A stretch of DNA of 64,000 nt. It comes from Nepenthes gracilis (lineage: Eukaryota > Streptophyta > Magnoliopsida > Caryophyllales > Nepenthaceae). The translations under genes were made by a program, and so were the position numbers. Within the stretch, counting starts at the first letter, position 1, and the number at the start of each line of letters is the position of its first letter. Shown one piece after another: positions 22,790 to 32,794 of the stretch. The notes under the pieces are model-generated. The model ran no database searches. It was not told where the DNA came from and saw nothing but the letters and a program-made list of their open reading frames with translations. The stretch spans positions 10,392,037 to 10,456,036 of the forward strand of contig BSYO01000004.1 in NCBI GenBank assembly GCA_033239525.1. The letters are read 5' to 3'.

Positions 22790-23620
22790 TGATGGGTCCA
22801 ATAATTCAATAAACAGACCCGATAGAAGTTCAGTAAAATTTCACAAAATTTAAAGCTCAAAAGGCACTATGGTAAGTCCAAGCTGCTTGACTCAAAGACG
22901 GCCCAATAAATCAGTGGCTTGACTCAAAAAAAGCCCGCAAGCGACGCTTGCCATAATGAGGCAAGCAGTTATAGTTTAACGAATATTGTCCCTAATCACG
23001 CTATCGACCCCAAGAAGGTAATTGTCATACACGATCATGATAGTTTGTCATAACCAACTCGAAAAATCTCTACAGAATATCTTCTAAGTAGGGTATCTTC
23101 CTAGACTGGTAGAAGTAGTTCAACGAACAGTGGCAGACAGTTATTGTCGGCCATGGCACTCAAGACAAAATCAACTCGCTCTCTTGCTATAAGTATGTAT
23201 CATTTTCTCCACAAGGAAAGGGAGACTCAAAATTTAAAGGACTTTAAGCTCACAGAGGAGGGAAGATTATAAGATAAAAAGGAGAGAGAAATCCATCTAC
23301 GTGCATGGGAAAAAGACCGGTGGATATCTTTTTCTCTGTCGGCACACAAGGTCTCATTCTTCCTCCAGTCAGCCACTCTCCTGTGAGTGCATTCACTAGT
23401 CAACTACCTTGCGGTGGAGGCATCACTCTCTCTAGAATCACGCCATCAACAGGAGCCAAGTCCTCTATCTCCAAAGCCATCCCTCAGACAGGCACATCTC
23501 TGAATCACCCCTTAGGTGGATGCACATCTCAGCCGCCTTTTAGACTAGCACATCTCTAAGACGCCTCTCAAGCGAGCACACCTCTAAGTAGAAAAAAAAA
23601 AAATCAACCTCCGAAGTTAG
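22790..23620 (+). repeat. LTR-like block, possible solo LTR
   Basis: Starts TGATGGGTCCAATAA, has balanced composition unlike its neighbours, a TATA-like CTATAAGTATG near 23188 and a purine-rich leader-like part (23260-23290). There is no primer site or coding domain. The ORF at 23305-23559 lies in it without a recognisable domain. Both boundaries are uncertain. Confidence 0.35.
23491..23590 (+). repeat. Degenerate tandem repeat with GCACATCTC starts
   Basis: Four units begin GCACATCTC or GCACACCTC at about 23491, 23522, 23548 and 23576, spaced 26-31 bp, inside the LTR-like block. Confidence 0.6.
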
Positions 23621-24639
23621 AAAAATAAGTTTGCTTTATAACAATAAAATTTTATATCCTGTTAGGTGAAATTGACTATATAAATTTATTTTGATATTAA
23701 ATTTGATATATTTGTAATATTCTCTATGAGTATGTATAATTTCAAAGTAATTTTCATATCATATCATTTTAAAATTTTTTAGATTTATTTATTTATTTAT
23801 TTATTTATTTCTTCAACCATAACTAATGCATATATACTCTAATGTGTTTTGGTCAACATTTTAAATATCTGAATTATCATAGATATAATTATCTGATTTT
23901 ATCTATAGCATATACCAAAAACAAGGCCGTTTATATATTATTGTATCCAAACTATGTAATACAAATCCTTGAATTTTTTTCTCTTTTTCAATTGTTTTGC
24001 ATGCTGAAGAAACAGACAATTATATATGAAGTGGATGATGAGGAGGGACATATAAAAAAATAGACAAATGCTTGGGACTGCTATTGTTATTGTCAAAAGA
24101 TGACGGCAGAAATTTTGTAACTAAAGTCAGACTTCCTACTATCATATCGAAATTAATAATCCCTAAATGATTATTTTTAAATTTTTTATATTAAATTTTA
24201 ACATTTAATAAATATTAATATTTTTTAAAAAGAAAAATATAACTATTTTTATTATTTTTTGTATTTTTTAAATCACAATCGTTAAACTTTAACGAAATGG
24301 TTATAAAATAGTAAGTAAATATTACATCTCCTTTGAAAGAACTATCATCCTCCGTCCCCTATGATCACGTGAAAGTTCACGTGACATTCACTATACCTGA
24401 ACTGCAAGAGTGATCAGTCATCTAGTCATCTAGATGGAGGCTTCACTGGTGCACCTTTTCCCAAGGAGCTAGGGAGCCCTATGTGCTAATGAGTGGATAT
24501 TGTTGGCCGTTTGATGAGTGATTGTTGGATACTCAATAAATATCAACGAACGTATTTTTTCAGAGGTTTTTAATGTTAACTATTCAGTTCTAAAATTGAA
24601 TCGAATTATGACCCATATTTAATACTGCTAATTCACATT
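23621..24639. other. AT-rich intergenic DNA, no gene seen
   Basis: No credible gene. The ORF at 23842-24063 is low-complexity and has no domain. It holds the G-box palindrome listed separately. Confidence 0.5.
24365..24384. promoter_or_regulatory. Perfect inverted repeat with two G-boxes
   Basis: TCACGTGAA, AG, TTCACGTGA: a perfect 9-bp inverted repeat with a 2-bp spacer, containing CACGTG twice with 12-bp spacing. G-boxes bind plant bZIP and bHLH factors. There is no gene close by, so function is doubtful. Confidence 0.4.
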
Positions 24640-24912
24640 TCATTATCACTCTCAATTATTCCCATTAAATTTTGTAACGCCCGTTTCAGTCAATTGATAA
24701 AATTGTCTAATAAATCAAGGGACTTGGTTTTCTCCCTGGGTATTCTTTTCTGCAATACACCATCGACCGAGAGAAAGCAGTACTTGAAAACTTCAAAACC
24801 AGGTAAAGTCAGTGGCAAAAAAAAAAGAGCAGAAACTTCAATGACTGGAGGTTAGTGATCCTTCCACATTTTGGTCCTTAAATGGCATGATTAGGCCAAT
24901 ATAAATCATTAT
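24640..24912 (+). repeat. Degenerate 5' LTR end of Copia A copy 2
   Basis: Aligns imperfectly with the LTR at 3700-4079 (for example GGTTTTCTCCCTGGGTATTC against the copy 1 equivalent). It is followed by a decayed primer site TTTAGTATCAGAA at about 24917-24929. The left boundary is approximate. Confidence 0.55.
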
Positions 24913-25947
24913 ATTTAGTATCAGAAAATTGTATGCCTCTGCCTTACATTATTACGCATTTTTTCATTTTTTTTTTCAAATTTAAAATTTTTTAAAGTCT
25001 CCATTTTTCTGATAATTCGGTGAAAACGAATGTCGAAAATCATTGAGAAATTTAATTTTCAATATTTTCATATATTTTACATCAATTTTGGTGTAAAAAT
25101 GGAGGAGTTTTCATCGGGTCGAATTTCGGATAAAATCGAGTTTGGACTAACCCGATTGGAGGTTAAAGACAACCTAAACGGCATTGTTTTGGCACTGCTA
25201 CAGTTACATTAAAAAAAATTTAATATGACTCTGGGCGCGTCTGCCTGGGCCAGAGGTGTGGCCCACATGCGTGCGCGGCCCACACCTGCGCGAGGCCCAC
25301 TTCTGTAGCAATTTGAAAATTCGCTGAAAATGGGTTGAAGGCGCGCGCGCATAGCGTCGAACCCGCGTCGCTGTGTTGCGCGAGGAGCGCTTCGCCACCG
25401 CGTTGCGCGCAAGTCATATTACTTATGAGATGCTTTAATTTCCTTCATACTAATATTATACATATTATTTTTTTTAATGATATTTGTATATATATACGTA
25501 TGTATATATATATATTCTATTTATTATTATATATAAAGGGTATTATATAATGTTTAAAAATATAATTATATATATGTGTGTATAATGTCTACTCGTTAAT
25601 ATAATGTAATTAATTAGGAATTGATTACAGCGTCTTTAATTAATAAAATTATATTTAATTAACACATATGGTATAAGAACGTTAATTGTGATTAATTATT
25701 TTTTAATATAATAAAATTTATTCCAAAAAAGTTTTTATTATATTAAATTAATTAATTATGATAAAATGTTAAATTATTTTTCTTAATTTACCTACAAGAA
25801 TTAAGAATTAGAATATAAATTGATACTTTTATCAGAAAATTGAATATGAATCTACCTAAATTAAAATTTTAACCCACAGATAATTTTTATATCAATTGAT
25901 TCATGATATATGCTTTACATTGGTAAAATATAATTCGCTATTTATTT
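24913..25947 (+). other. Leader of Copia A copy 2 with GC-rich block
   Basis: Matches the reverse complement of 2640-3686, including a GC-rich part (25225-25420) with many GCGC words. The several overlapping short ORFs there, on both strands, come from GC richness and are not conserved between copies. Confidence 0.7.
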
Positions 25948-25952
25948 ATTAG
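25948..25952 (+). repeat. Target-site duplication ATTAG (left)
   Basis: ATTAG directly before the Sirevirus 5' LTR, identical to 35460-35464. Confidence 0.9.
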
Positions 25953-26981
25953 TGCTAGAGACATTTATCTTATTGGCATATTTCGTGACCATATGTATTA
26001 TTGTATTAATGTCGGGTTGTGAGTTGTCGGGTTAAAGTCCGTTAGGTCCGCCCTCCAGTCGCTCGAGCCCATCCATAGACCGACCGCTCGCCATAAGCTC
26101 GAATCCCGCTCGAGCGCAAAAACCAGTAGGGTGGCCGCTCGAATCTCGCTCGCTAGCCGCTCGAGCTGAAAAACCAGTAGGTCGCCCGCTCAATGCTCGC
26201 CCCCTGGCGGCTCGAGCGCCCGCAGGGTTTCTCACGAAACCCTACGGCCGCCCGCCGTGCGCTCGAGCCCCACTCGAGCGCCAGCCCACCGGGCAGAATT
26301 TTCAAACGCATTTTTAGCTCCACTATAAATATTGGACTTATGTTTTTGAACCCTAGTGATTCTGGAGAACTGATGTGCGTGCCTCTTTGAGAAGAAAACC
26401 CTCTCATGCTTCAAGAATATTGTTGCACATCTTGAGAAAACTAATCACTAAAAGATTGCACTACATGTTCATAGAAGTTTTCTCACCAACTTTCTTTAAC
26501 CATTGAAACTTTGCCTTCTACCATCGTTGGAGACGTTGGTTCGTGAAGAAGGAGACTCGTTCGTGATTGGAAATTCAAGTGGTTCGAAGGAAAATTAACG
26601 TGAAGACCGGAAGGAGTCCGGTTCCGTTGCCGCGGGCAAATCCAAGGAGTTCCTTGGTAGGGATCACGTGATGGGAGTAAGTCGGCTAGGTTAGCGCGTC
26701 GTTACCACCCGGTCTGTAAGTTGATTTTCATATTGCATTGCTTCCCTGGCCGTTGAAGCCCGGAGTATTTTTCTCGATACCGTGGGTATCGAGTTTTCAC
26801 TTCGTCACCAAAAAATGGTATCTTTATCTCTATTACTTCTCGTTATTATATTATGCATGATTGTTAGTCTCGTATGTATCTAGTGCTAAATATCTTTTAC
26901 GTGTATTAGATATTTAATTCTACTGCTTTCGCTCTACTTTTAACGGGGTCGAAACACGTTAGCACGAAACGTGCTTTTTCA
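25953..26981 (+). repeat. Sirevirus 5' LTR
   Basis: Starts TGCTAGAGACATT and ends GTGCTTTTTCA. It contains six CTCGAG palindromes between about 26050 and 26285 and a TATA box TATAAAT at 26324-26330. It has about 62 bp absent from the 3' LTR. The LTR ORFs on both strands are GC-rich shadows. Confidence 0.93.
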
Positions 26982-26983
26982 AT

Positions 26984-26995
26984 TGGTATCAGAGA
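26984..26995 (+). other. Sirevirus primer-binding site
   Basis: TGGTATCAGAGA two bases after the LTR end, matching the initiator tRNA-Met 3' end in 11 of 12 positions. Confidence 0.85.
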
Positions 26996-27023
26996 CTCAC
27001 CCCGATCCACGACCCCGATCTAG

Positions 27024-28772
27024 ATGCATTCTAGTCAATCACTGTCCGTTCCTCCCTATTTTGATGAGAGCAATTATGCGTACTGGAAAGTACGGATGAG
27101 AGCATTTTTAAAATCAATGCATGAACGAGTTTGGGTTAGTACCCAAATTGGGTGGACGCCACCCACAAGTTCCGTCGATAACCAACCAAAAGTTGTGTCT
27201 TTGTGGACTAAAGAGGAACTTGATGCATGCAATTGGAATAGTAAGGGGTTACATGCTATATTTATGGCTGTTTCCCCAGAAGAATTTAAACGTATTTCTA
27301 TGTGTGAAAAATCTAAAGAAGCCTGGGACATTTTTGAAATTACTCACGAAGGTACGAAATTAGTCAAAAATTCAAAATTGCAAATGCTCACCACTAAGTT
27401 TGAAGAAATACGCATGAAAGATGATGAGTCCTTTGATGAATTCTATGCAAAATTGAATGACATTGTGAATTCTACTTTCAATTTAGGTGAACTTATCCCT
27501 GAAAATAGAATTGTCCGAAAAGTACTTAGATCTTTGCCTGAACGTTTTAGACCAAAAGTTACTGCCATTGAAGAAAGCAAAGACTTAGATAAACTGAGAA
27601 TAGAAAAACTGGTAGGGTCTCTTCAAACATATGAGTACACTCTTCCTCAATCCAAGAAAAACAAATCAATTGCCCTGAAAACAGTAAAGGAAGAGAATGA
27701 TCGTCACTCAGACGATGAATCATGTAGTGATGAGGACTTTGCTCTGTTCGTTAAAAATTTTAAAAAATTTTTCAAAAATAAGAACAGCAAACGACCTTCT
27801 AAAGTACCTGATCTGTCTCACAATCCATTCAAAGAGGACAAAAAGGAAACGAGAGATGTTAAAACCAAGAAATCTCCAGGAATCCAATGTCATGAATGCT
27901 CCGGTTTCGGTCATATCCGGACGGAGTGTCCAAATTTTAAGCGTCAAAAAGGAAAAGCCTTAAATGTGTCTCTAACGGATGATGAAGATGACTCAAATCA
28001 CAATGAACAATCCTCCGAGGATGATGAAATAAATTATACGGCATTCATGACATCTATCATCAACGGTGACGAAGCCACAAGTGCATCTCCCGAACAGTCA
28101 GATTCTTCTCATGAAGAATCTGATAATGATTTTGATGGGCTTCAAGAAGCGTATGATAAACTTTTTAAAGAATGTTTGAAAGTGAATAAAAGCTTAAACA
28201 GTAAACTCATCAACCTGGAAAGAGAAAAGGATGAAGTTGCAATGAAATTAAAGGATGCCACTGATATTCGTCTTGATTTGGAAACTCAAAACAGCTCCTT
28301 AATCACTAGAATTAAGACTCTAGAAGTGGAGCTTGAGAACACTAAAGAGGATCTGAAAAAATTCTTAAGTGGAACCCAAAAACTTGATCATATGTTGGGA
28401 ATTGAAAAAATGACTGGAAATAAAAGGGGTTTAGGATATGTTGAGAAAATCTCCCAACATGGTCCACAACCTAAAACTGTATTTGTTCCCGCTACAAAAC
28501 CTCCATTCAAAAATACTATCACTCCCAAAGTCATTAAGACTGTGCCTCAATGTGTGGAGAAAAGTTTTATCCCAACACGTTTGCCTAACTCATATAATCA
28601 AAAGGTCATGAACAAATCTTCAAACACTTTCAAGACCTTCAAAAATTTCAATCAAAGGTCTATGAACAATTCTTTCAGACCAAAATTTGTGCCTACCTGC
28701 CATGCGTGTGAAAAAATAGGTCATATTCGTCATCGGTGCCACACTATGAATCTTCTGTACAACCAAAGATAA
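27024..28772 (+). CDS. gag: Sirevirus Gag polyprotein (intact)
   Basis: 582 residues, ATG 29 bp after the primer site. Residues about 9-60 resemble the DUF4219 N-terminal gag segment (YFDESNYAYWKVRMRAFL); 60-210 the UBN2 gag core (KEAWDIFEITHEGT, VRKVLRSLPERF); then an acidic and lysine-rich linker; zinc knuckle 1 at about 290 (CHECSGFGHIRTEC); a coiled coil at about 380-450 (KVNKSLNSKLINLEREKD); zinc knuckle 2 at about 560 (CHACEKIGHIRHRC). Gag forms the cytoplasmic virus-like particle and packages the RNA. It ends in TAA, and the same frame continues into protease, so gag and pol may once have been one frame. The only long undamaged gag in the window. Confidence 0.9.
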   Translation: MHSSQSLSVPPYFDESNYAYWKVRMRAFLKSMHERVWVSTQIGWTPPTSSVDNQPKVVSLWTKEELDACNWNSKGLHAIFMAVSPEEFKRISMCEKSKEAWDIFEITHEGTKLVKNSKLQMLTTKFEEIRMKDDESFDEFYAKLNDIVNSTFNLGELIPENRIVRKVLRSLPERFRPKVTAIEESKDLDKLRIEKLVGSLQTYEYTLPQSKKNKSIALKTVKEENDRHSDDESCSDEDFALFVKNFKKFFKNKNSKRPSKVPDLSHNPFKEDKKETRDVKTKKSPGIQCHECSGFGHIRTECPNFKRQKGKALNVSLTDDEDDSNHNEQSSEDDEINYTAFMTSIINGDEATSASPEQSDSSHEESDNDFDGLQEAYDKLFKECLKVNKSLNSKLINLEREKDEVAMKLKDATDIRLDLETQNSSLITRIKTLEVELENTKEDLKKFLSGTQKLDHMLGIEKMTGNKRGLGYVEKISQHGPQPKTVFVPATKPPFKNTITPKVIKTVPQCVEKSFIPTRLPNSYNQKVMNKSSNTFKTFKNFNQRSMNNSFRPKFVPTCHACEKIGHIRHRCHTMNLLYNQR

Positions 28773-29331
28773 TGGCTAAAAATGAATAAACTCGTTGATC
28801 ACATTCAGCACTTGGATGAACAAGTGAAAAGGTTAAATCAGAAAATGCATTCGAGAAAAAAAATTTGGGTAAAGAAAAATGAACTGAAAAATTCTTCAAA
28901 AACAATCCAATGCCACGTTGCTCATATAGCTTTAAAAGCTTAAAATCAATCTCTGTGGTACTTGGATAGTGGATGCTCTAGACACATGTGTGGAAATAAA
29001 GCCATGTTCTCTTCAATGTCAGACCATCCTGATGGGACGGTCGTCTTTGGTGATGGCTCAAGAGCACCTATCCTTGGTCGAGGTTTGATTGGTATCTCTG
29101 GACTCGAAGCCCTGTGATGTTTTGTATGTATCAGGATTGAAATCTAACCTCCTGAGTATCAGTCAATTTTGTGATAACAACTTTGAGGTCCGATTTTTTT
29201 AAGATAAATGCTCAATCTATGACACAAATGGCTCAATTGTTTTAGAGGGAAAGAGAACTCCTGACAATCTTTATGGTATTGAGCCTAATAATATTCTTGA
29301 ATGTAAATCTGCTAAAATTGACACAACTGAA
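28773..29331 (+). pseudogene. pol: Sirevirus pol, protease part, broken
   Basis: In the gag frame after the TAA at 28770. It carries the aspartic protease core YLDSGCSRHMCGN at about 28959-28997, with a second in-frame stop shortly before it (about 28939), and GDGSRAPILGRGLIGI after it. A frameshift follows near 29110. The protease would cut the Gag-Pol precursor. The gag-pre-integrase domain begins just before the next ORF, which is in another frame. Confidence 0.85.
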
Positions 29332-30066
29332 TTGTGGCATCAACGCCTTGGCCACCTAAATTTTAAAAGCTTATCAAAAATTTTGAAGAAGAGTTGTGTT
29401 GAAGGACTACCTAAATTGTCAAATATAAAACATCATGTGTGTGGTCCTTGCCAATTAGGAAAACAAATTCGATCAAGTCACTCATCTCATAGTGACATCA
29501 ATACTTCACGGCCTCTTGAATTAATTCATATGGACCTTATGGGGTCGTCTAGAACTGAAAGTTTAGGTGGTAAAAAGTACATTTTAGTTGTTGTGGATGA
29601 TTTTTCTAGGTATTCATGGATAGATCTTATTCGAGAAAAATCCGATACTTTTGACCACGTAAAAACCTTGTGTAAAAGAATTGCAAATGAAAAAGGTACA
29701 TCTATCATTAGAATTCGGAGTGACCATGGCAAGGAATTTGAGAATTCCAATTTTGAAACATTTTGTAATGATGAGGGAATTCATCATGAATTTTCTTCTC
29801 CTATCACCCCTCAACAAAATGGGATTGTTGAGCGCAAAAATCGGGTCATTCAAGAAATGGCAAGAACAATGATGCAATGTAAAAATATTGCCATGCACTT
29901 CTGGGGTGAAGCCGTGAATACGGCTTGTCACATAATCAACCGAGTCTACCTAAGACCTGGGACAGAAATAACCCCCTATGAACTTTGGAAAGGAAAGAAA
30001 CCAAATGTTAAGTATTTCCATATCTTCGGCTGTCAATGCAATATTCTACGTGATAGGGAAACTTAG
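29332..30066 (+). pseudogene. pol: Sirevirus pol, gag-pre-integrase and integrase part
   Basis: 244 open codons. WHQRLGHLNF and CGPCQLGKQIRSSH form the HHCC zinc-binding module. The integrase core follows with MDLMGS (first Asp), RSDHGKEFE (second Asp) and NGIVERKNRV (Glu), so the DDE triad is intact. It ends by frameshift near CNILRDRET at 30066, where the usual linker after integrase should continue. It inserts the cDNA copy into the genome. The first Met listed is internal: the polypeptide would be part of a longer Pol. Confidence 0.9.
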
Positions 30067-30491
30067 GAAAATTCGACTCAAAAAGTGATGAAGGAATATT
30101 CTTGGGATATTCCTTAACTTGTCGAGCCTATTGAGTCTACAATTTGCGCACTCAAACAGTTATGAAATCCATAAACGTTGTTGTGAATGATACTCCTCAT
30201 GACCATCCTACAAGCACTGACTGCTCAAATCAAGATGATGATCATGATGACGCCTTACACAACATATCCTCTCCTGACATTGAGCAAGTAACTCCTACTG
30301 CCATTCCTACAAAGGAACCTTCTTCTAGAGTCAAGCTCAATCATACAAAGGACCTAATGTTGGGCGATGTTAATGAAGGTATGAGGCTGCGTCACCGCAT
30401 TCTGAATTAGCTCACCTATACCTGTTATGTCTCTCACATCGAACCCAAAAAGGTCGAAGAGGCATTACTTGATGAGTGTTGGACTAATGCC
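30067..30491 (+). pseudogene. pol: Sirevirus pol linker between integrase and RT, broken
   Basis: After about two indels in 30066-30144 the frame becomes that of RT. Codons 30144-30410 are open (TVMKSINVVVND, then an acidic stretch) up to a single in-frame TAG at 30408-30410, after which the frame runs into the RT. Confidence 0.75.
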
Positions 30492-31973
30492 ATGCATGAG
30501 GAACTCAATCAATTTGTGAGAAATGATGTTTGGACCTTAGTTCCCCGACCTATAAATACAAATGTCATTGGAACCAAGTGGATATTTAAAAATAAAACCG
30601 ATAAAAATGGAAATATCACTCGAAATAAAGCCCGCCTTGTTGCTCAAGGATATACTCAGGTAGAAGGTATTGACTATGACGAGACTTTTGCCCCTGTGGC
30701 CCGTCTGGAGTCTATTCGTATCCTTCTATCTGTTGCTTGTACCATGGGTTTTAAATTATACCAAATGGATGTCAAAAGTGCATTTTTAAACGGGTTCATA
30801 CAAGAAGATGTTTATGTTGAACAACCGAAAGGCTTTGTGAACCCTACATTTCCTGACCATGTGTACAAACTCAAGAAGGCTCTCTACGGCCTTAAACAAG
30901 CTCCACGAGCTTGGTACGATCGTCTTACTTCGTACCTAAATGATCATGGTTTTATTCGAGGGAGTGTTGATAAAACTCTATTTGTGCAAATGACTGACAA
31001 ATGTATGTTAGTAGCCCAAGTTTATGTTGATGACATTGTTTTTGGCGCTACTGTCGACTCCCATGCACATTCTTTTGCAAAATGTATGGCCTCTGAATTT
31101 GAAATGAGTATGATTGGAGAACTTACATTCTTCCTTGGACTACAAATTCGACAACTTCCTCACGGTACTTTTATTTCACAAGCCAAATATGCCAAGGATC
31201 TTATCAAACGATTCAATCTTGATAACTCTAAATATACTCGGTCTCCCATGAGCACCTCCTCCAAGTTGGATTGTGATCCTGCAGGCAAGAGTGTCGATCC
31301 CTCTCTTTACAGAAGTATGATCGGCAGTCTCTTATATTTGACTGCTAGCAGACCCGACATTGCATTTAGTGTCTGTGTCTGCTCCCGCTATCAATCCAAT
31401 CCAAAAGAATCCCACTTAAGTGCTGTCAAGCGCATCATTCGTTATATCAACGGGACGTCTGCTTTTGGAATTCTTTTCTCAAACGACTCAAATTTTGCTT
31501 TGACCGGATACTCCGATGCCGATTGGGCCGGAAATATTGAGGATCGAAAGAGCACATCCGGTGGGTGTTTTTATGTCGACTCCAATCTGGTAGCTTGGCT
31601 GAGTAAGAAACAAAATTCTATTTCACTGTCTACGGCCGAAGTCGAATACATCGCCGCGGGCAGTTGTTGCACCCAGCTTCTATGGATGAAACAAATACTC
31701 CTTGACTATGGTATTGTCCAGGACACTATGCAGATTTACTGTGACAATACTAGTGCAATAAATATTTCTAAAAATCCTGTGCAACATTCCCGCACCAAAC
31801 ATATCGATATTCGGCATCACTTCATACGTGAGTTGGTGGAAACTGGCGTTATATCACTTACACACACTCCAACCGAGCATCAGTTGGCCGATATCCTCAC
31901 CAAACCATTAGACAGTGTGCGGTTTGAGTTTTTAAAAACTGCCCTCGGAGTGTGCTCACCGCCCGACGAATGA
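30492..31973 (+). pseudogene. pol: Sirevirus pol, reverse transcriptase and RNase H part (open)
   Basis: 493 open codons. RT begins [10 protein letters not shown] and [13 protein letters not shown] and has [13 protein letters not shown] (catalytic Asp) and YVDDIVFGA (YVDD box). RNase H follows: [20 protein letters not shown] (Asp), [10 protein letters not shown] (Glu), [14 protein letters not shown] (Asp) and [13 protein letters not shown]. The catalytic residues I can check are all present. It ends TGA after CSPPDE. The reading frame is that of 30144-30410, separated by one stop. It would copy the RNA into DNA in the particle. Confidence 0.92.
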
Positions 31974-32040
31974 ATCCTCCTCTTTCTAATTAAAAAAAAA
32001 ATTGGATTTCTCCGCTCGCTCGCCTTGGGCTCGAGCGGCC

Positions 32041-32070
32041 GCTGCCTGCCTTTATCTTCGAGCAGGCAGC
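32041..32070 (+). other. Hairpin just after pol
   Basis: GCTGCCTGC and GCAGGCAGC form a perfect 9-bp stem around a 12-nt loop, 68 bp after the pol stop and beside a CTCGAGCGGCC motif like those in the LTR. Confidence 0.5.
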
Positions 32071-32794
32071 AAGCGCTCTCCACACAAACCCTCACCCGTC
32101 TTCGTCGCTCCTGCCCTTCCTCTCTTCTTGCGTCGGCTGTCGTTCTCCTTCTCCTACTTCACCAGATTGGCCAGATCTACCCTCCGTCTTCTTGATTTTG
32201 GGCGTTCTTAAGGTAAATTCCTTCACCTCCTTCTCGATTTCGTTTTTTTGGTGTCCGCTACCGTTCATGGTGTTTTCGGCCCGAAATTTGCCTCCTTTAT
32301 GGGTGGCTGTCTTCACGGATCTCGATTTGCCTCCTCCTCCCTTCAAATCCACCGGTTCTTGCGTGGATTTGGTTCGTTGTCCCTGGATCCATGATTCCTC
32401 GATCGTCCTTACCCACGGCCGTTCACGGCGGCTCTGCTGTTTGCTCCCACATCTCTGGCCAAGCCTCGTGTGGTGCTCCTCTTGCTGTCAATCGGCCGGT
32501 GTCGTGGGTGCCGGAGGCGGTGCTCCGGTGGCCATTGGTGTGCGTTTCCGTGCATCTTGCAGCATCTCTGTTTTCCCTTCTCGCCGCCGTCGCCCCGTGA
32601 ACAGCTCCTGCCGCCGGCTGAGGATGCACTGTTCATGGCGTGTCTGTCACGTGACCTTCCCCCACCAAAACCTCCAACATATATAAATAAATAAATAAAT
32701 AAATAATATATATATAAATATATAAATATTTGTTTATATATATATATTTTCCACACTTTTATATTTAAATTGTGGTGTTTGATTTTCTTTTCAG
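32071..32794 (+). promoter_or_regulatory. ORF3 leader with a probable 582-bp intron
   Basis: Pyrimidine-rich, leader-like sequence (32085-32212), then donor AAG|GTAAAT with the intron starting at 32213. The acceptor is TTTTCTTTTCAG ending at 32794, directly followed by the ORF3 ATG at 32795. Introns in 5' leaders placed this way are common in plant genes. The short ORFs in it are not conserved-looking. I see no TATA box, so the mRNA could also start in the LTR and be spliced. Confidence 0.55.

Noticed and set aside
25204..25417. Three overlapping arginine-rich ORFs
   Set aside because: They come from the GC-rich leader block of Copia A and are not kept in the other copy.
26032..26414. Overlapping ORFs on both strands, repeated at 34480-34896
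   Set aside because: They lie in the two Sirevirus LTRs. GC-rich palindromic sequence keeps several frames open, and the product has no domain.
32192..32756. ORFs of 164 and 115 codons upstream of ORF3
   Set aside because: They fall in the inferred leader intron, overlap one another on both strands and lack domains.
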